Origin: Maea johnstoni
Taxonomy: Eukaryota; Annelida; Polychaeta; Spionida; Magelonidae
DNA: 64,000 nt
Direction of reading: 5' to 3'
Assembly (NCBI GenBank): GCA_963942565.1
Contig: OZ012689.1
Span: 25,605,544-25,669,543 of the forward strand
The notes below the pieces were generated by a model. The model did no database searches. It was given only the letters and a program-made list of their open reading frames with translations, and was not told the DNA's origin. Positions 1 through 11,749 of this stretch are shown here, in pieces; positions within the stretch are counted from its first letter, which is position 1; each line of letters begins with the position of its first letter. Both the position numbers and the translations under genes were made by a program.

Positions 1-415
1 TTACGTATTTCGCGGAAGAAGGGGTCTTTTTTTAAGACCTCCGCATGTCCGCGATTTTGTAAAAGAAGGGTACTTTTTTGTACCCGGGTACGAAGTATGG
101 GGGTCAAAATCCCCTTACAATCCACGAAACATACGCGGCTCTGACGCCGAGTGACTCCCAAAGTATCTGTGCTCCCGAGTTTGCTGCCGCCACTTGCTGC
201 CGCTAAACAGGCATAGGATTATAAAATCTTAAGTTAAAATACGTGTTCCCGTTCATCTAATGTCAGTGTTTTGATAAAAGAAGGGGTGTTTATTTAGTGG
301 AAAAAGTCAGTGTTTTTATTGAAATAAGGGTGCTTTTTTGGCCAGATATCAGTGCTTTAGGGGTATTTTTAAATTTTGATAACGAACGTATGCGCCCCCT
401 AAATACCCAAGTGCC
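1..415 (-). repeat. Dispersed repeat, inverted relative to the 12.7-13.8 kb copies
   Basis: The reverse complement of this segment matches 12729-13133 almost throughout (the fall from the cgcatacgctcgttatc block, through the cggcagcaa block, to the aaaaaagaccccttcttccgc block). It is cut by the window edge. Its short open frames are conserved only because the DNA is repeated. Family unknown; no coding capacity recognised. Confidence 0.85.
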
Positions 416-1584
416 CCCACCGGGACTCTGACAGGTTCTCCCTCAGACTCTCAGACTCCAGCTGAAACATACAGACACATTAACTATGTGCATAGATAAA
501 TATTAGCGGGCTTGTACAAGCCCATTCAAAATAAGCCTGTTACATGCATTATGGTGCAAAGGTTTATAATGGGCCCGTTTGAAATTGCCCATTACATGTC
601 ATTGAGCAGTGTTAATGGGCCCGTTACATGACCAGTTATGGGCCTGTAAATTCAGAATTTCGAAAGACTACCGTATTACCCCGCATACAACACGCACCCC
701 ATAGATAATACACACCCCCTCCCCAAGTCCCTTTCCCATATGTAAAATACAATTCCCCGTTAATAACACGCAGGCGGAGTTGGGGAGTGTGGAGTGTCCG
801 GTTAAGTACTTGACCCTTGTACCGTAACCCGCGTTGCCTCTTGAATTAGAGGCTTACATTGTTTATAGTGATCAGAGTCACTGTACAAGTGATACCAATT
901 ACCAGTACGGGTAGTCTATTTTTAAACATGAGCTGGTACATATAGGGTATCATAATAGCAATCATCATAACATCGTCATGGTGACAGGACAATAGACAAT
1001 AGGAACCCACTAAAGGTAGATGTTCGCTACCTCGCACGCCCCGCACCATAGCATCAATGTAAAAAAGTTCTGTTTATGTACCCGTTGATAACACGCACCC
1101 CCTCCTTGACATAGGTGTTGTGGTGTATAAAAGTGCGTGTTGTATGCGGGGTGATACGGTAATGGAAAATTTGTTTTTGATATCAACATTTCAAAAATAA
1201 AATGTTCCTACCTTCTTCCACTGCCGATTGGTCCCGACAATCACTTTTAAGGCAGTTTAGCTAAGTTATTTGCTCTGCTGCTGGTTTTGAGGTCTCCACG
1301 CAACCAAAGTTATTAATGCTTCCTTTACATTGTCCAATCAGTAAACAGGATTTATACCATGCAACCAGTCATTACATAACCATAAGATCTCACCTCATAA
1401 TGGCTATCTAAGTTATCAGATCAAGCACCGACAAGAGTTCAATGCTTGATCTGCTTGATTTTCTTTATTGTCACTTTTTCTACCATGTTGCAGCTCATTC
1501 GGAACTAACCAGTTGTAAGCCATTAACGAAACGATTGTACCCGCTAAAACCCTAACACTTAGTCCCTAGTCACTATCAATTTTC

Positions 1585-1870
1585 TCAAATGCCTGTGAGG
1601 AATGAGCCCGAGCGGTGGTGAGAGACAGGGAGAAGTCAGTGGCAATGCCTTAGATCACTTGGCTATCAGGGCTGGCCCTCAGCAGTGAGAGACAGCGAGC
1701 AGTCAGTGGCAATGCTTTAGACCACTTACCAATTGTGGGATACCCCAGTGGTGAGAGACAGTGAACAGTCAGTGGCAATGCCTTAGACCAATCAGCTATT
1801 GGGGGATGCCCCAGTGGTGAGAGACAGCAAACAGTCAGTGGCAATGCCTTAGACCACTCAGCTATCGGGC
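1585..1870 (-). repeat. Tandem tRNA-like repeat, about 69-bp unit, about 4 copies
   Basis: A unit with the core cagtcagtggcaatgcctta recurs four times with a GGTGAGAGACAG block. Read on the minus strand each unit contains TAGCTGAGTGGTCTAAGGC, which has the form of the D-arm and box A of a tRNA-Ser or tRNA-Leu gene. No box B (GGTTCGA) is seen, so this is a tRNA-derived tandem repeat, not a tRNA gene. The 50-bp satellite at 13.8-16.5 kb carries a very similar box A. Confidence 0.65.
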
Positions 1871-2462
1871 CAAGACCTTAACTATGGCATAACGATTGTA
1901 TACATATGTATCAAGTGGACAGTTTAAAATTCAAATTTGTGTTGACACCAATGGCATAACATAACTCTGTATACAAGGGGAGGAATAAGCACAGTTGTGA
2001 AAAGTATACATTACTCAATATCTATGCAAGTATTCAGCTAGAAAAATTATATTCACTTTACACTATGAACATTATAATAAAAAAAATGTGTGCATGGCCT
2101 TTTCACAGTTCAAGCGAACAAAATGCCACTGTCGGTTGAACATAATGATTTCTTATTGAATCAACGAATTGCAGGATCTGACTTTCCACTCCATCTTTTA
2201 ACCTATCCATGTCCAATGGCATGTCTTCAGCAGTAACGACAAATTTCTTTGAAATACATTTAGAATACATTTAGATTTTTTTTTTCCATATTCCAGAGCA
2301 TTCATTCTTATTTAATATTTCCTATACCATCACACCAACATGGAGAGGTACACATGTGCAGAATAGTATTTGCCAACTCAGTTCGGTTCTCTGTGTTGCC
2401 TTTTTCTGGTAGCCGACCAGAAAAAGCACATGAACGATTTACTTAGTTTAACCTTCCTTTGA

Positions 2463-2695
2463 GTTGATCATAGGCAAACAAATTCCCAAAACACGAAAAA
2501 GGCCAACATCAGAAATTCACCATAAAATCCTAGACATTGTGCATAATGTGTTACTTTACCATAAAGTAGCTTTCAGGGTACACTATACCTTTCAACATGG
2601 GAAAAAGATTCCTAGAACACAAACGAGATAAATGTCAGAAAATCACCATAAAACCTTGTACCGTGTGAACGATACTGTACCATGAAGTAGATTTC
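2463..2695 (-). repeat. Two-copy tandem duplication over a TRPC splice donor
   Basis: The minus-strand exon end CTACTTCATG followed by its donor gtacag (donor at 2680) recurs 121 bp downstream as CTACTTTATG followed by gtaaag (donor at about 2559). The following intron sequence (ending near accataaaa in plus-strand terms) is also shared. Both copies keep a plausible donor. It is one of several splice-junction duplications in this window. Confidence 0.7.
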
Positions 2696-2870
2696 AGTAT
2701 TGGCTATTTCTTTGAGCTCCTTCCTGAGTCTGAAGGCGTAGATGATGGGGTCTTCACTGTGCTTCAGGCAGATGTAGGAGTCGCTGGCCCGAGCCTTGTA
2801 CGTCTCCAGGCGAGCCCAAGCTACCAGCAGAGGGTCATCATGGGAACAGTCCACACATGGATATGGGTGT
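2681..2870 (-). CDS. TRPC exon 4, TRP_2-type linker
   Basis: The acceptor cttatttcag precedes a 190-nt exon (one nucleotide plus 63 codons). The peptide [20 protein letters not shown] then [20 protein letters not shown] fits the TRPC region after the ankyrin repeats (PH-C-C...LxxSRxRINAYRALASPxxxxLSSEDP). It ends [11 protein letters not shown] before the donor gtacag, which is itself duplicated in tandem. Confidence 0.87.
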
Positions 2871-5800
2871 CTGAAATAAGGAAAACTTGCTTTCAGGAGA
2901 AACAAATCTATGATAATTTTGAATTACAACTTGTTTGATTTACGTAGTTCGCGGTGATGTGCGATCATTAAATTGTGCAATGAAAACCACCCTGGGCTTC
3001 GGGCCCGCGATTTTAAAACTATGCGATTACAAAGCGCATTGGTAAAGCCCCTGTCCCACATGGAAAACCAGCATCACAAGCGTAATGAATAAGGAAATGG
3101 GCCAAGGTCGGTGTGGCGTCGTAGAAATTTGACCTAGTTAGCAAAAAAAGTGACTCAATAACAAGTTGATCAAGATCGGAACGATTTTATTATGATATAA
3201 ATGCGATATGAACGCCAGTTTAGGGATACAAAAACAATGATGCAAGTGCGAATACATAACCATAACGTAGAAAATACATAACGGTCGTAAATGACTCCGT
3301 AGTGTAGGTAAAGAGGGTGTTACGACAATTAAGAAGCCCACCGAAGGCACACCGACAACTTTGCGAGCACAACGATACAATCACAAGATCAATGCTATGT
3401 ATTTTTTCCCCAATTTAAAGGCTGCCTGAGATTTTGTCTTTAATAGACAATCAGCATGGACAGGCCAGTTGCTGACCGTCATTTGGCCATTCTACATGGT
3501 CAAAAAATAGCCCTTGTATTTGTTGCAAGGAGACGTTGGAATGCCCGCAGGCAGCGTAGAGTCCCAATGAGAAGGCGATTTTTTGGTCAAGCCATGGCTT
3601 ATGAGGCGTTGGAGCTCTCTTCGGCCAGTATGAGCATCTCATACAAGTGAACAGGGAAGACCACAGGGGCTACAGAATTTTTTTGCTAGTCCCACCTGCC
3701 CTATTCCTGGAACTGGTTGACCACGTTAGACCCATCATCCGGAGGCAGGACCCTGGTTGGCGCAAATCCCTGGAGCCCGGCTTAAGACTGGCTATCACCC
3801 TCAGATACCTTGCCACTGGGGATAGCTCTATGTCTCTCTCCTATGGATTTAGAGTGGCCCATAACACTATCAGTAAAGTCGTTTGTGATACATGTGCTGC
3901 TCCATCTTCATGGAGGAATGTATGCCTTACCCTATGACACCTGAAACATGGTCTGAAGTTGCAGACAAGTTTGGTCAGATATGGAATTTCCATAACTGCA
4001 TCGGAGCCATTGATGGGAAACATATCGCCATCAAGTGCCCGGATAACAGCGGATTATACTACTTTAACTACAAAGGTTTTCACTCTATCATCCTTCTTGC
4101 CCTGGTGGATGCAACCTACAATGATGATCGCCCTATGCCCTTCATCATAGCTGGCGATGATGCCTTTGGACTCAGATCCTGGTTAATGAAAGAACAAGGA
4201 AATATGAATACTGTAGAACACGAAATTCACGCGTGTCCCAAGTATAGCGAATTTGGAAGTTTTGCGTCATAGCGTATCTTTATATTAGCGTCTCTTTACC
4301 GTAGCCGCAGTGGCTAAAGAGAAAGACAAGAGTACAGCGTTTTTATATATAGCGAAGCGGCACCAGACGCTAAGTACGCTATATATGAACACACGCGGAA
4401 ATTTCGTGTTCTACAGTATATGTATGACTAGTGTGTATTCTCTTCTTCCTGAACAGTACAGTAGTTGTCGATCAAAGGAGGCGATTTTTGGAAAGTTGCG
4501 TGCATTTGTTTCGGGTATGGGCAATATGTTTTGTAGAACACCCCTGTCCGGGAGTCCAGATAACGCCGGAGCTGCCCTTGCAGGAGAATTAAGGTGGTGC
4601 TGTTGGTGGCGGCAATGCAGTCGGGGGTTGATGAGTGGCTGCTCTGTTGTCAATTACATTAATCATCCTCTGCACCGCTGGCTAGTGAATAGGTTCCACT
4701 ATTGGAGTCTGGACTGCAGGAGTTGCAACCGCTTGAGGCGGGACTCCAGTTTCCGGTTTCACAAATGGAAACAACGAGAAACGTCTGTCCATCTCCTGGT
4801 GGACGCTGTTAATTGCTTCGAGTTTGTATTGTTTTTGTTGTTCCTCTTTTCTTTCCATCTCCTCCTTACTGCTCTTCCTAATATCCTTTCCCAGTGGGCA
4901 CGGTAACATTCATGGAACATTCCTGGAATGTTTGGGCAAACATTCAAAACTGATCCCCTCATAGTTCAGAATGAAAATTGTATGAATGTTCAGGTGGGAA
5001 TGTTCATAGAATGTTCAGAGCTAAATGCTAAATGAATCATTTGGATTCTGAATTTTGTCAGAACATTGGTAGTTGTCTGTGTAGTGGAAACACTTGGTAA
5101 GAGTTCAGTTTTCATGAAATAGGAAATATCTCAATTTAATGTTTATATAATGTCAAATCTGAACATTCCAGGAATGTTCAGACCTGAAGGTTGCAGGAAT
5201 GTTCATTTTTGGTGCATGACATTCCAATCAAAATTGAACATTCATATGACATGAAATAAGAACATTCCAAGAATCTTAAGACCTGAACATTGCTGAAATG
5301 TTCATAATTGGTCCAGAATATTCCGACAAAAATTGAACGTATATATAACATTCAGGTTATATTTGTGCCCACTGGGTTATGTCTCTTTGGACGTGTTTCA
5401 CTGCTTCTGCTATCATTTGTAGCTGGTTATTGATCGATGAAGGCTCCTCCATTACTTTTATTGGCTGAATGTCCTCCTTCCGGAATGGTTGAAAGAATAC
5501 TCGACACTCTTTGATGAGTGAATGCAGGGCCATCTGCAGTGCAGGATTGTCAGGCAGATCCTCAAAGTAAATGGATCCTTTTTCCTCTCTCCATTGAATT
5601 ATCAATTGGGAGAATGTTTTCCCAAAACCCAGCAACTGACTCAGTTGATTAGTAGTTGCCTGATCCATGTTCAGAGCCTTGGCAGCCATGTTTTTTTGTA
5701 GGTGACCCGTACGAAATGCACTAGAGGAACCCAAATAACAAACTGATATAGTTATATAAACTATATCAAGGAAAATGAATCAATAAGTGTGTCTAATCTA

Positions 5801-8800
5801 ATGTAAAATATTAAGTATTTAGTAATTGTTAGTATCCAAGCTTGGCAGTTAGTGGATCGCAGAGCAATTAGCAATTAGATAATCTGACTATATTAATCAA
5901 AATAACCAACTATAGGTCACACAGTTAGGAGTCAAAATCAGCACTTTAGTATAAAACTAAACCAGTAAAATGCACTTTAGTTAGCTTGCAATACTAATTC
6001 AATTAATATATAACAGCACTGAAATGTCCATGTAGATACTAGTGGTCAAGAAATATTAATTAATGATTAATCTTAATACTTTAGTAGATGTTTGTTAAAA
6101 CTATCAGAAAGTAAGTGTCAAATACCAAGTATAACAAAAACAACAGGAAATTATCAAATAAACAACTAATTGTTAAATAGCAGTTAAATGAAGAGAATAT
6201 CTGTTTATTTTAGGCAAAATGACCATAATCTAGGAAAAAGCAGCCTAGGGGCTAGGCAATCTAGGGGCTATCAGAAGCCTGACGGAAAAAGGCTCATAAA
6301 AAACTGAGTCACCTTACTTGACCTGACAGCCAGGTCTGACACAGAAAGAACACGTTTAAACCACCTTAAAACAATTTATTTGGATTAAAACCTGAACAAA
6401 AAAGACCTATTATCCTAAGAAGAAGGAGGAGCAGGAGTCTTGGAGGTGGATGTGACGCTGAGGGATTTCTTCAGTGTCTCCAAGATGGGGGTGCTTCATC
6501 TCCGGGATGGAGAAGGACTTTTGCTGCTTGTGCGACTTGAAGGGAGTTTCCGTACGGATCCATTGAGGCTTCACCATCTACTTCATCTGCAGAGCTAGGG
6601 CAATGGATCCATCCTTGACTTCCTCCGCATCTTCTGGGAGGACGAGGCCCCTTTTTTAGGAGCATTGAAGGAGCCCTTCCTTCGCATGGTCTTCAGCTGA
6701 GGCATACTGAAGTTTCCCACACTCAATTTACACGCAATTCTTCTGATCATGTAGATTGTTGTTGTCGCTCGGCTGTCCGTAATCACTCCTTCACAGCTCT
6801 GAATGCTCTTTGAACCCTCGTTGTTGCTCTCGGTGAGCCATCGTTAAATTGTTTCCCATGCTCGACCCTCCAATTTCACACTGAACGGAATGATTCAAGT
6901 GCCAGTGAACCAAAAGCGTCACCATCAAAATACGATCTCACCGATGGCATTGCTAGAACGTGACGATACAACCTGACCTGTGACGATTTTCTTGGACATG
7001 TTTAGAAAAATTACAGCTCACGGCCGCGATCCCCAACCAAAAATCGACTGCCACGAAACCTCAACTTATTCGTTAAGGTCGCAAAGCTGGTTTTCGAGTG
7101 TGGGACATGGGCTTAATGCGCGAAACATTTTAAGTACAAAACAAAAAGAGCGTAGAATAAAGCATGCAGAAAACCGGTTTCTGCACTATGTGCCTCTGAT
7201 ACACAGAAATGACAATTTCAATTTGCCTGTTATTCATTTGTATAGACCTCTTAATATACGAAACTTGCTCTTAAATCGTGGATGATATTGACGTTTAGAT
7301 ACTTGATACAACATGTCCACCAAATGCTCAATATGCTCTGTCAAGGGCCCTGATATGGACAGATATCTGAGATGTTTGATGATGACACCTGGATCGTGTT
7401 ACTGTTACATCTTCATTAGACCTTCTATTAGAGATATACATATTATGCCCTCAGTAGTAGGTAGGTAAGGATCGGCTACCACTTTTGCTCGAGGGATCAC
7501 CCCATTACAGGGGAGCTACTGAGTGGTCCCCTTTCCGAGATCTCTAGGGGTGATGGACACATTCTCTCATACTGCTCATATATTGTCAGTGACTCGTTTT
7601 CATCTTATACCTATTATTGTCTTCACAGTCTTGATGCCAGTATTTTCTTTCCGGCTGCACCAACTATTTTGGCCAGCTGTTCACATCCTACCCCATTCAT
7701 TCAGTACATGCACAACTTACGGGTCTTCGATGTCTTGTTTTTTTTCTATCAGTTGCCGGACAATTTCATATTGGTTCCGCTGCGCAGCAAGTATTTGTGG
7801 AGTGATGTAATACTGGAAATTAGAGTTGGTATTCTGTTTCCTCCAATCATTACCGAGCAAGTCTACCTTTTTCACGATCTCGCTGTATTTCTGGTGGCCG
7901 AGGATAAATTTGGCGATATCTGGCTTGTTGCCGTATATAGAGAGGAGCAGCGCCTCGTGTACATTGTGTAAGTTAGACCTGTCCACCAACCTGCAGACCA
8001 ACTGAAAGGACAAGGACCTAGCTCAAAGTAGAGTATTATTTGTAATTTCATGTCAATACGATATGCCATATGGTGAATAAACAATAGAATACAATACAAC
8101 ACTTAAGTCTCAGCCATACTTATCTTACGCTGACCCAATACAGTTGGCAATAAATTCACTAGTTTTCAAATGCCATCTATAGATTTACTAATTTCAGGTA
8201 ATGTGTTAACCCACAACCAGTCACCTTTAGATGGCACGAAATGCCCTGATATCGTCAACCAGTATTCACCTCATTGTAGCGCATATAGTAATTTATCTCT
8301 CGCTACATATCCATTCTTTTCTTCATCCAAGCTATTCACAAAATATTTGCCGAGGCATTGTTCAAAATTAATAAGGCCTAAAACAATCAATATTCAAACG
8401 TATAATAGAATTTACTAAACTTTTGTTTTCGAATATATTGCCCAATGTATTAATAATACTACTATTATACCGCGTGTACGCTACATATTATTTAAATATC
8501 ATACCTTGTGGATAGATGACCCTGCGGTAAACTGGGAGGGTAGTTGGAAATATTATTACAGCCCCCTCGTGTGGCAATTGTGTGAACTAAATGGCCAACA
8601 AATAGGGTAGACTATATCCGCGCAGTCCTCAGGAAGGAGGTCAAGGAAACGTATGATCTTGGAATCCCATAACTAGGGTAAGAGTTAGGGGATTCCAAAA
8701 TCATAAGTTTCCTTGACCTCCTTCATGAGGAAATACCTCGTGTGACAATTGAATGAACTAAACTACCACCTGTAGTAGACCTTATGCCGCTATTTGTGGA

Positions 8801-9980
8801 CGGATAGATGTGAACAATGGTTTTCTTGTTATAGGATCGACACGACGAAGCCTAGTAGCTTAGAAGACACTTTTCTTAATCCAAGCTAGTAGTAAGGTGT
8901 CTGGTTAGAACTCTATTGCATAGCAGTTAATGACTCCAACTAGTCACCTTTATATATGATTTGTCTGTGTGCCAAATGCTATGTAATATACATCGTACTA
9001 GACCGAATAAAATCAAATTAAATCAAGGCCTACCTCATAGCTGTCGGCAGAGACCGCCAGCACGATGGGGGGTCTTCCCCGAGAGTCCACGAAGTCGCAG
9101 TTGAGCTGGGGGTGTTCCGAAAGCCACAAGCTTGCCATCTCGACCGAGCCCACCTCAGCAGCATCCAGCAGACGTTGCCTGATCTAAACAATACGATGAG
9201 ATGGGAATATTTCAGATAGATTCGGCAAAGTGAAGATTATGAATATAGTATAAATAAAGAATGTGAAATGGAGGTAAGATTCTAGAAAGCTAAAAAACTG
9301 CAATGTTTTGGCTGGGCATTTGGATTAAATAGATACAAAGGCATCAGTAACAGTATACCCGGTTTGTGTCTCTATCCAAGCCATCTGTTCTAAAGATCTA
9401 AACCGATATGCAACATACTGGGTGAATACAAGTCAAATTATTATTTTCTTTTCTAATCTTGTCCAAATTTAACACTGTGATCAACAGAAACGCATAATAG
9501 ACAGGATGCACAATATCAGAATGTACAGTAGGACCAGATGTATATTGAAAATAGTGCCGAAAACAACAACAACAACAACTGCAAAACAGCAACATTCAGA
9601 GTCATATAAAATCAAATGAATTAAGTGTTTCCATGCATTCACTCACTCAGGAGCGTTGAAAATGATAAAAGAGCTTTATTCAGCATATCTTTGGAACAAA
9701 GTCAATGTTGATGACCAAAATGTGTAATTAAAGCGATCATGTTTTGGTGAAATCAACATCGAGACAAAAAGCCCTGCTTGTGTGCAAGCTTGTGAGGTCC
9801 TAGGATATGTGGTATCATATTCTGCTCAGTCACAATTGGTTTCATAGTGAGGGATCAGTGTGTGGCCCTTTAACTATGTAAACATATCAAAATGACCCTA
9901 AATTCACAAGTTAACCCCGTAAGCACATTGAAGGCGCCCTTATGAATGAGCTGCAGCTGGCATTTTTTACCGGGTTTTGA

Positions 9981-10044
<64 letters not shown>

Positions 10045-10296
10045 TGGAGAGTGTTTGTGCATGTGTGTGTGTGAGAGAGAGAGAGAGAGAGGGGGGGATG
10101 GATGGATGGAGAGAGAGGGATGGATGGATGGAGAGAGAGATGGAGAGAGAGGGGGGGATTGATGGATGGAGAGAGAGGGATGGATGGATGGAGAGAGAGA
10201 TGGAGAGAGAGAGAGAGAGGGGGGGATGGATGGATGGAGAGAGAGATGGAGAGAGAGAGAGAGGGGGATGGATGGATGGAGAGAGAGGGATGGATG

Positions 10297-10362
<66 letters not shown>

Positions 10363-10639
10363 GATGGATGGATAGAGAGAGAGGGATGGATGGATGGAGA
10401 GAGAGAGAGAAGGGGATGGATGGATGGAGAGAGAGATGGAGAGAGAGAGGGGGGGATGGATGGACGGAGAGAGAGGGATGGATGGATGGAGAGAGAGGGA
10501 CGGATGGATGGAGAGAGAGATGGAGAGAGAGAGAGAGAGAGGGGGATGGATGGATGGAGAGAGAGGGATGGATGGATGGAGAGAGAGAGAGGGGGATGGA
10601 TGGATGGAGAGAGAGGGATGGATGGATGGAGAGAGAGAT

Positions 10640-10698
<59 letters not shown>

Positions 10699-10958
10699 GA
10701 TGGATGGATGGAGAGAGAGGGATGGATGGATGGAGAGAGAGATGAAGAGAGAGAGAGAGAGGGGGATGGATGGAGAGAGAGAGAAGTACGATTTGTGAGA
10801 CAGGAGAATGAATAAGCCCTGAATGATGGCAGACAAAGTGACAGCAAATATGGTTTACCAGAGACAAAATTGCAGCAATATTTTACATGGACATAATGGT
10901 AGTAATATGGTATATAAGCGACAGAATGACATCATTGTTTTGCCAAAGACAGAACGGC

Positions 10959-11001
<43 letters not shown>

Positions 11002-11354
11002 GCATCGTGGTTTGCCAGAGACATATTAATGGCATCGGGGTTTGCCAAAGACTGAATAATTGTGTCGCGGGTTGCCAGAGACTGAATAATGGTGTTGTGA
11101 TTTGCCAGAGACATATAAATGGCATCGGGGTTTGCCAGAGACTGAATAATGGTGTTGTGCTTTGCCAGAGACATATTAATGGCATCGGGGTTTGCCAAAG
11201 ACTGAATAATGGTGTTGTCGTTTGAGCAGATACATATAAGTGTAGTAATATGGTTTGCAAAGGAAGCAGAAGGATTTGCCAGAGACAGGATGGTAGCATT
11301 ATGGCAACATAGATCGATATGTTACTACAATGACTACTACTACTACTACTACTT

Positions 11355-11428
<74 letters not shown>

Positions 11429-11435
11429 GCTACTG

Positions 11436-11475
<40 letters not shown>

Positions 11476-11492
11476 AACAACAACAACAAATC

Positions 11493-11537
<45 letters not shown>

Positions 11538-11549
11538 AAACAACAAATC

Positions 11550-11608
<59 letters not shown>

Positions 11609-11712
11609 GTTTTGGAATAAGCAATATAGAGTACTCTACAAAAAGTATCACTTACAGGGTCATCCTGGTGTTTGTCTCCTGGGGTAAAAAACTGTCGACC
11701 AAATTTTGCCAT
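2681..11712 (-). CDS. TRPC-family cation channel, N-terminal part (gene runs off left edge)
   Basis: Four minus-strand exons join in phase: 11712-11656, 9183-9034, 8001-7721, 2870-2681 (about 226 aa). They give a short N-terminus, the ankyrin-repeat region ([63 protein letters not shown]) and the start of the TRP_2-type linker ([28 protein letters not shown]). This order and the pattern ITP-ILAA-YEI then PH-C-C is typical of canonical TRP channels, which form plasma-membrane cation channels activated downstream of phospholipase C. The six transmembrane segments, pore and TRP box are not in the window. The last donor (gtacag at 2680) shows that it continues. Subtype cannot be assigned; it looks divergent from vertebrate TRPC1-7. 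Long introns hold a Harbinger element and simple repeats. Confidence 0.82.
3456..4195 (+). pseudogene. Harbinger transposase, decayed
   Basis: Frames read [102 protein letters not shown] and [20 protein letters not shown], in Harbinger/HARBI1 order. At least two frame changes are needed (near 3650 and near 3890-3910). The usual stretch between LALVDA and NDDRPMP, about 40 residues carrying the second catalytic aspartate (DVGANGSxSD), is absent, and the region after SWLM is lost just before a MITE insertion. It retains only the first catalytic aspartate motif (IDGK), so it cannot be active. Confidence 0.88.
4211..4416. mobile_element. MITE with TA target, nested in the Harbinger element
   Basis: Inverted ends CTGTAGAACACGAAATT (4211) and AATTTCGTGTTCTACAG (ends 4416), extending through GCGTGT/ACACGC, flank a 206-bp non-coding core. 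TA lies on both sides (4209-4210, 4417-4418), which suits a Tc1/mariner-type MITE. It was inserted immediately after the last recognisable transposase codons, so it is younger than the host element. Confidence 0.8.
4682..5734 (-). pseudogene. Minus-strand Harbinger ORF with a helix-hairpin-helix-like segment, interrupted by a MITE
   Basis: The upstream piece (5734-5377) contains [20 protein letters not shown] then [12 protein letters not shown], which has the spacing of a ComEA-type helix-hairpin-helix DNA-binding motif, followed by a predicted helical stretch. After the MITE (4891-5376) the downstream piece (4890-4682) is a charged, probably coiled-coil region ([20 protein letters not shown]) ending in a proline-rich tail. 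Harbinger elements normally carry a second, Myb/SANT-like gene; this is not obviously that. It could be the second gene of this family or captured host DNA. Function unknown. Confidence 0.45.
4891..5376. mobile_element. MITE with CCCAGTGGGCAC ends, nested in the Harbinger element
   Basis: Perfect 12-bp inverted ends CCCAGTGGGCAC flank a 486-bp core containing several copies of the near-palindrome GAACATTCCAGGAATGTTCA. A clean target duplication is not visible, so the superfamily is not assigned. It interrupts the minus-strand helix-hairpin-helix frame of the Harbinger element, again showing later insertion. Confidence 0.78.
7117..7716. other. TRPC intron stretch without recognised features
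   Basis: Between the Harbinger right end and TRPC exon 3 I see no repeat, exon or element signature. Open frames are short and unsupported. Confidence 0.5.
7721..8001 (-). CDS. TRPC exon 3, ankyrin repeats
   Basis: The acceptor tcctttcag precedes [20 protein letters not shown]; the donor is gtaagt after GACCC. The exon is 281 nt (93 codons plus 2). It encodes the second to fourth ankyrin-type repeats with the TRPC hallmark [19 protein letters not shown]. The exon ends in the middle of a proline codon that the next exon completes as PHPYPCVDC. Confidence 0.88.
8605..8735. repeat. Fold-back hairpin, about 115 bp, in TRPC intron
   Basis: The arm AGGAGGTCAAGGAAAC..TATGAT.TTGGAATCCC is followed, across a short AT-rich loop, by its inverse GGATTCCAA.ATCATA.GTTTCCTTGACCTCCT. 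Arms are about 45 bp with few mismatches. The ends CCTCA..TGAGG complete the palindrome. It is a probable small fold-back or MITE copy; no target duplication identified. Confidence 0.75.
9034..9183 (-). CDS. TRPC exon 2, first ankyrin repeats
   Basis: The acceptor tgtttag precedes [19 protein letters not shown] and the exon ends SADSYE before the donor gtaggc. It is exactly 50 codons, phase 0 at both ends. The block LDAAE..(x)n..[16 protein letters not shown] matches the first ankyrin unit of TRPC proteins (LDAAEYGN...NCVDxxGxxxLxLAV). Codon use is GC-rich compared with the surrounding intron. Confidence 0.85.
9984..10790. repeat. GA / GGAT compound microsatellite
   Basis: Long (GA)n runs alternate with GGATGGATGGA blocks, giving an irregular minisatellite of GGGGGATGGATGGATGGAGAGAGAG type. 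Open frames across it on both strands are by-products of the low-complexity sequence and are not genes. Confidence 0.97.
10850..11310. repeat. 30-bp minisatellite, alternating dimer
   Basis: Units of about 30 bp of the form tttgccagagactgaataat alternate with tttgccagagacatattaat, giving a 60-bp dimer repeated at 11000-11225, with more diverged units to 10850 and 11310. A (GA)n run interrupts it at 10970-11000. Confidence 0.88.
11326..11612. repeat. (TAC)n trinucleotide repeat
   Basis: About 285 bp of TAC/CTA trinucleotides, with short interruptions (acaacaacaacaaatc). It lies just downstream of the candidate TRPC exon 1 donor, within intron 1. Confidence 0.97.
11656..11712 (-). CDS. TRPC exon 1 candidate (start codon)
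   Basis: The frame starts ATG at 11712-11710 and gives 19 codons, MAKFGRQFF...KHQDDP, then a good donor gtaagt. Its phase 0 end joins phase 0 of the next exon. The peptide is too short for homology, so the call rests on the start codon, the donor and its position just upstream of the ankyrin exon. It lies next to a TAC-repeat array, so an additional or alternative first exon is possible. Confidence 0.5.
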
Positions 11713-11749
11713 GGCAACGATGACTGAAATACAACAACAGAACAAATAT

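Larger units (their letters stand above)
3046..7113 (+). mobile_element. PIF/Harbinger DNA transposon, 4.07 kb, inactive
   Basis: Inverted termini of about 40 bp match: left starts AGCCCCTGTCCCACA (3046) and right ends TGTGGGACATGGGCT (7113), both with the subterminal block AAAACCAGC. They are flanked by the 3-bp duplication TAA (3043-3045 and 7114-7116), the TWA target typical of PIF/Harbinger. Inside are a decayed Harbinger transposase on the plus strand, minus-strand open frames of unknown function, and two nested MITEs. It sits in the TRPC intron between exons 3 and 4. About 5740-6460 and 6790-7040 are AT-rich with nothing recognised. Confidence 0.9.

Noticed and set aside
6471-6786. Two minus-strand frames of about 64 codons near the Harbinger right end
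   Set aside because: Basic, short, overlapping in different frames and without a recognisable domain; they may be remnants of the second Harbinger gene but cannot be supported.
9870-10867. Long open frames on both strands across the GA/GGAT region
   Set aside because: They translate low-complexity dinucleotide and tetranucleotide repeats and show no protein-like composition.
11299-11745. Poly-Val / poly-Thr / poly-Tyr frames over the TAC repeat
   Set aside because: Trinucleotide-repeat artefacts; only the short upstream part (11712-11656) is kept as a TRPC exon candidate.
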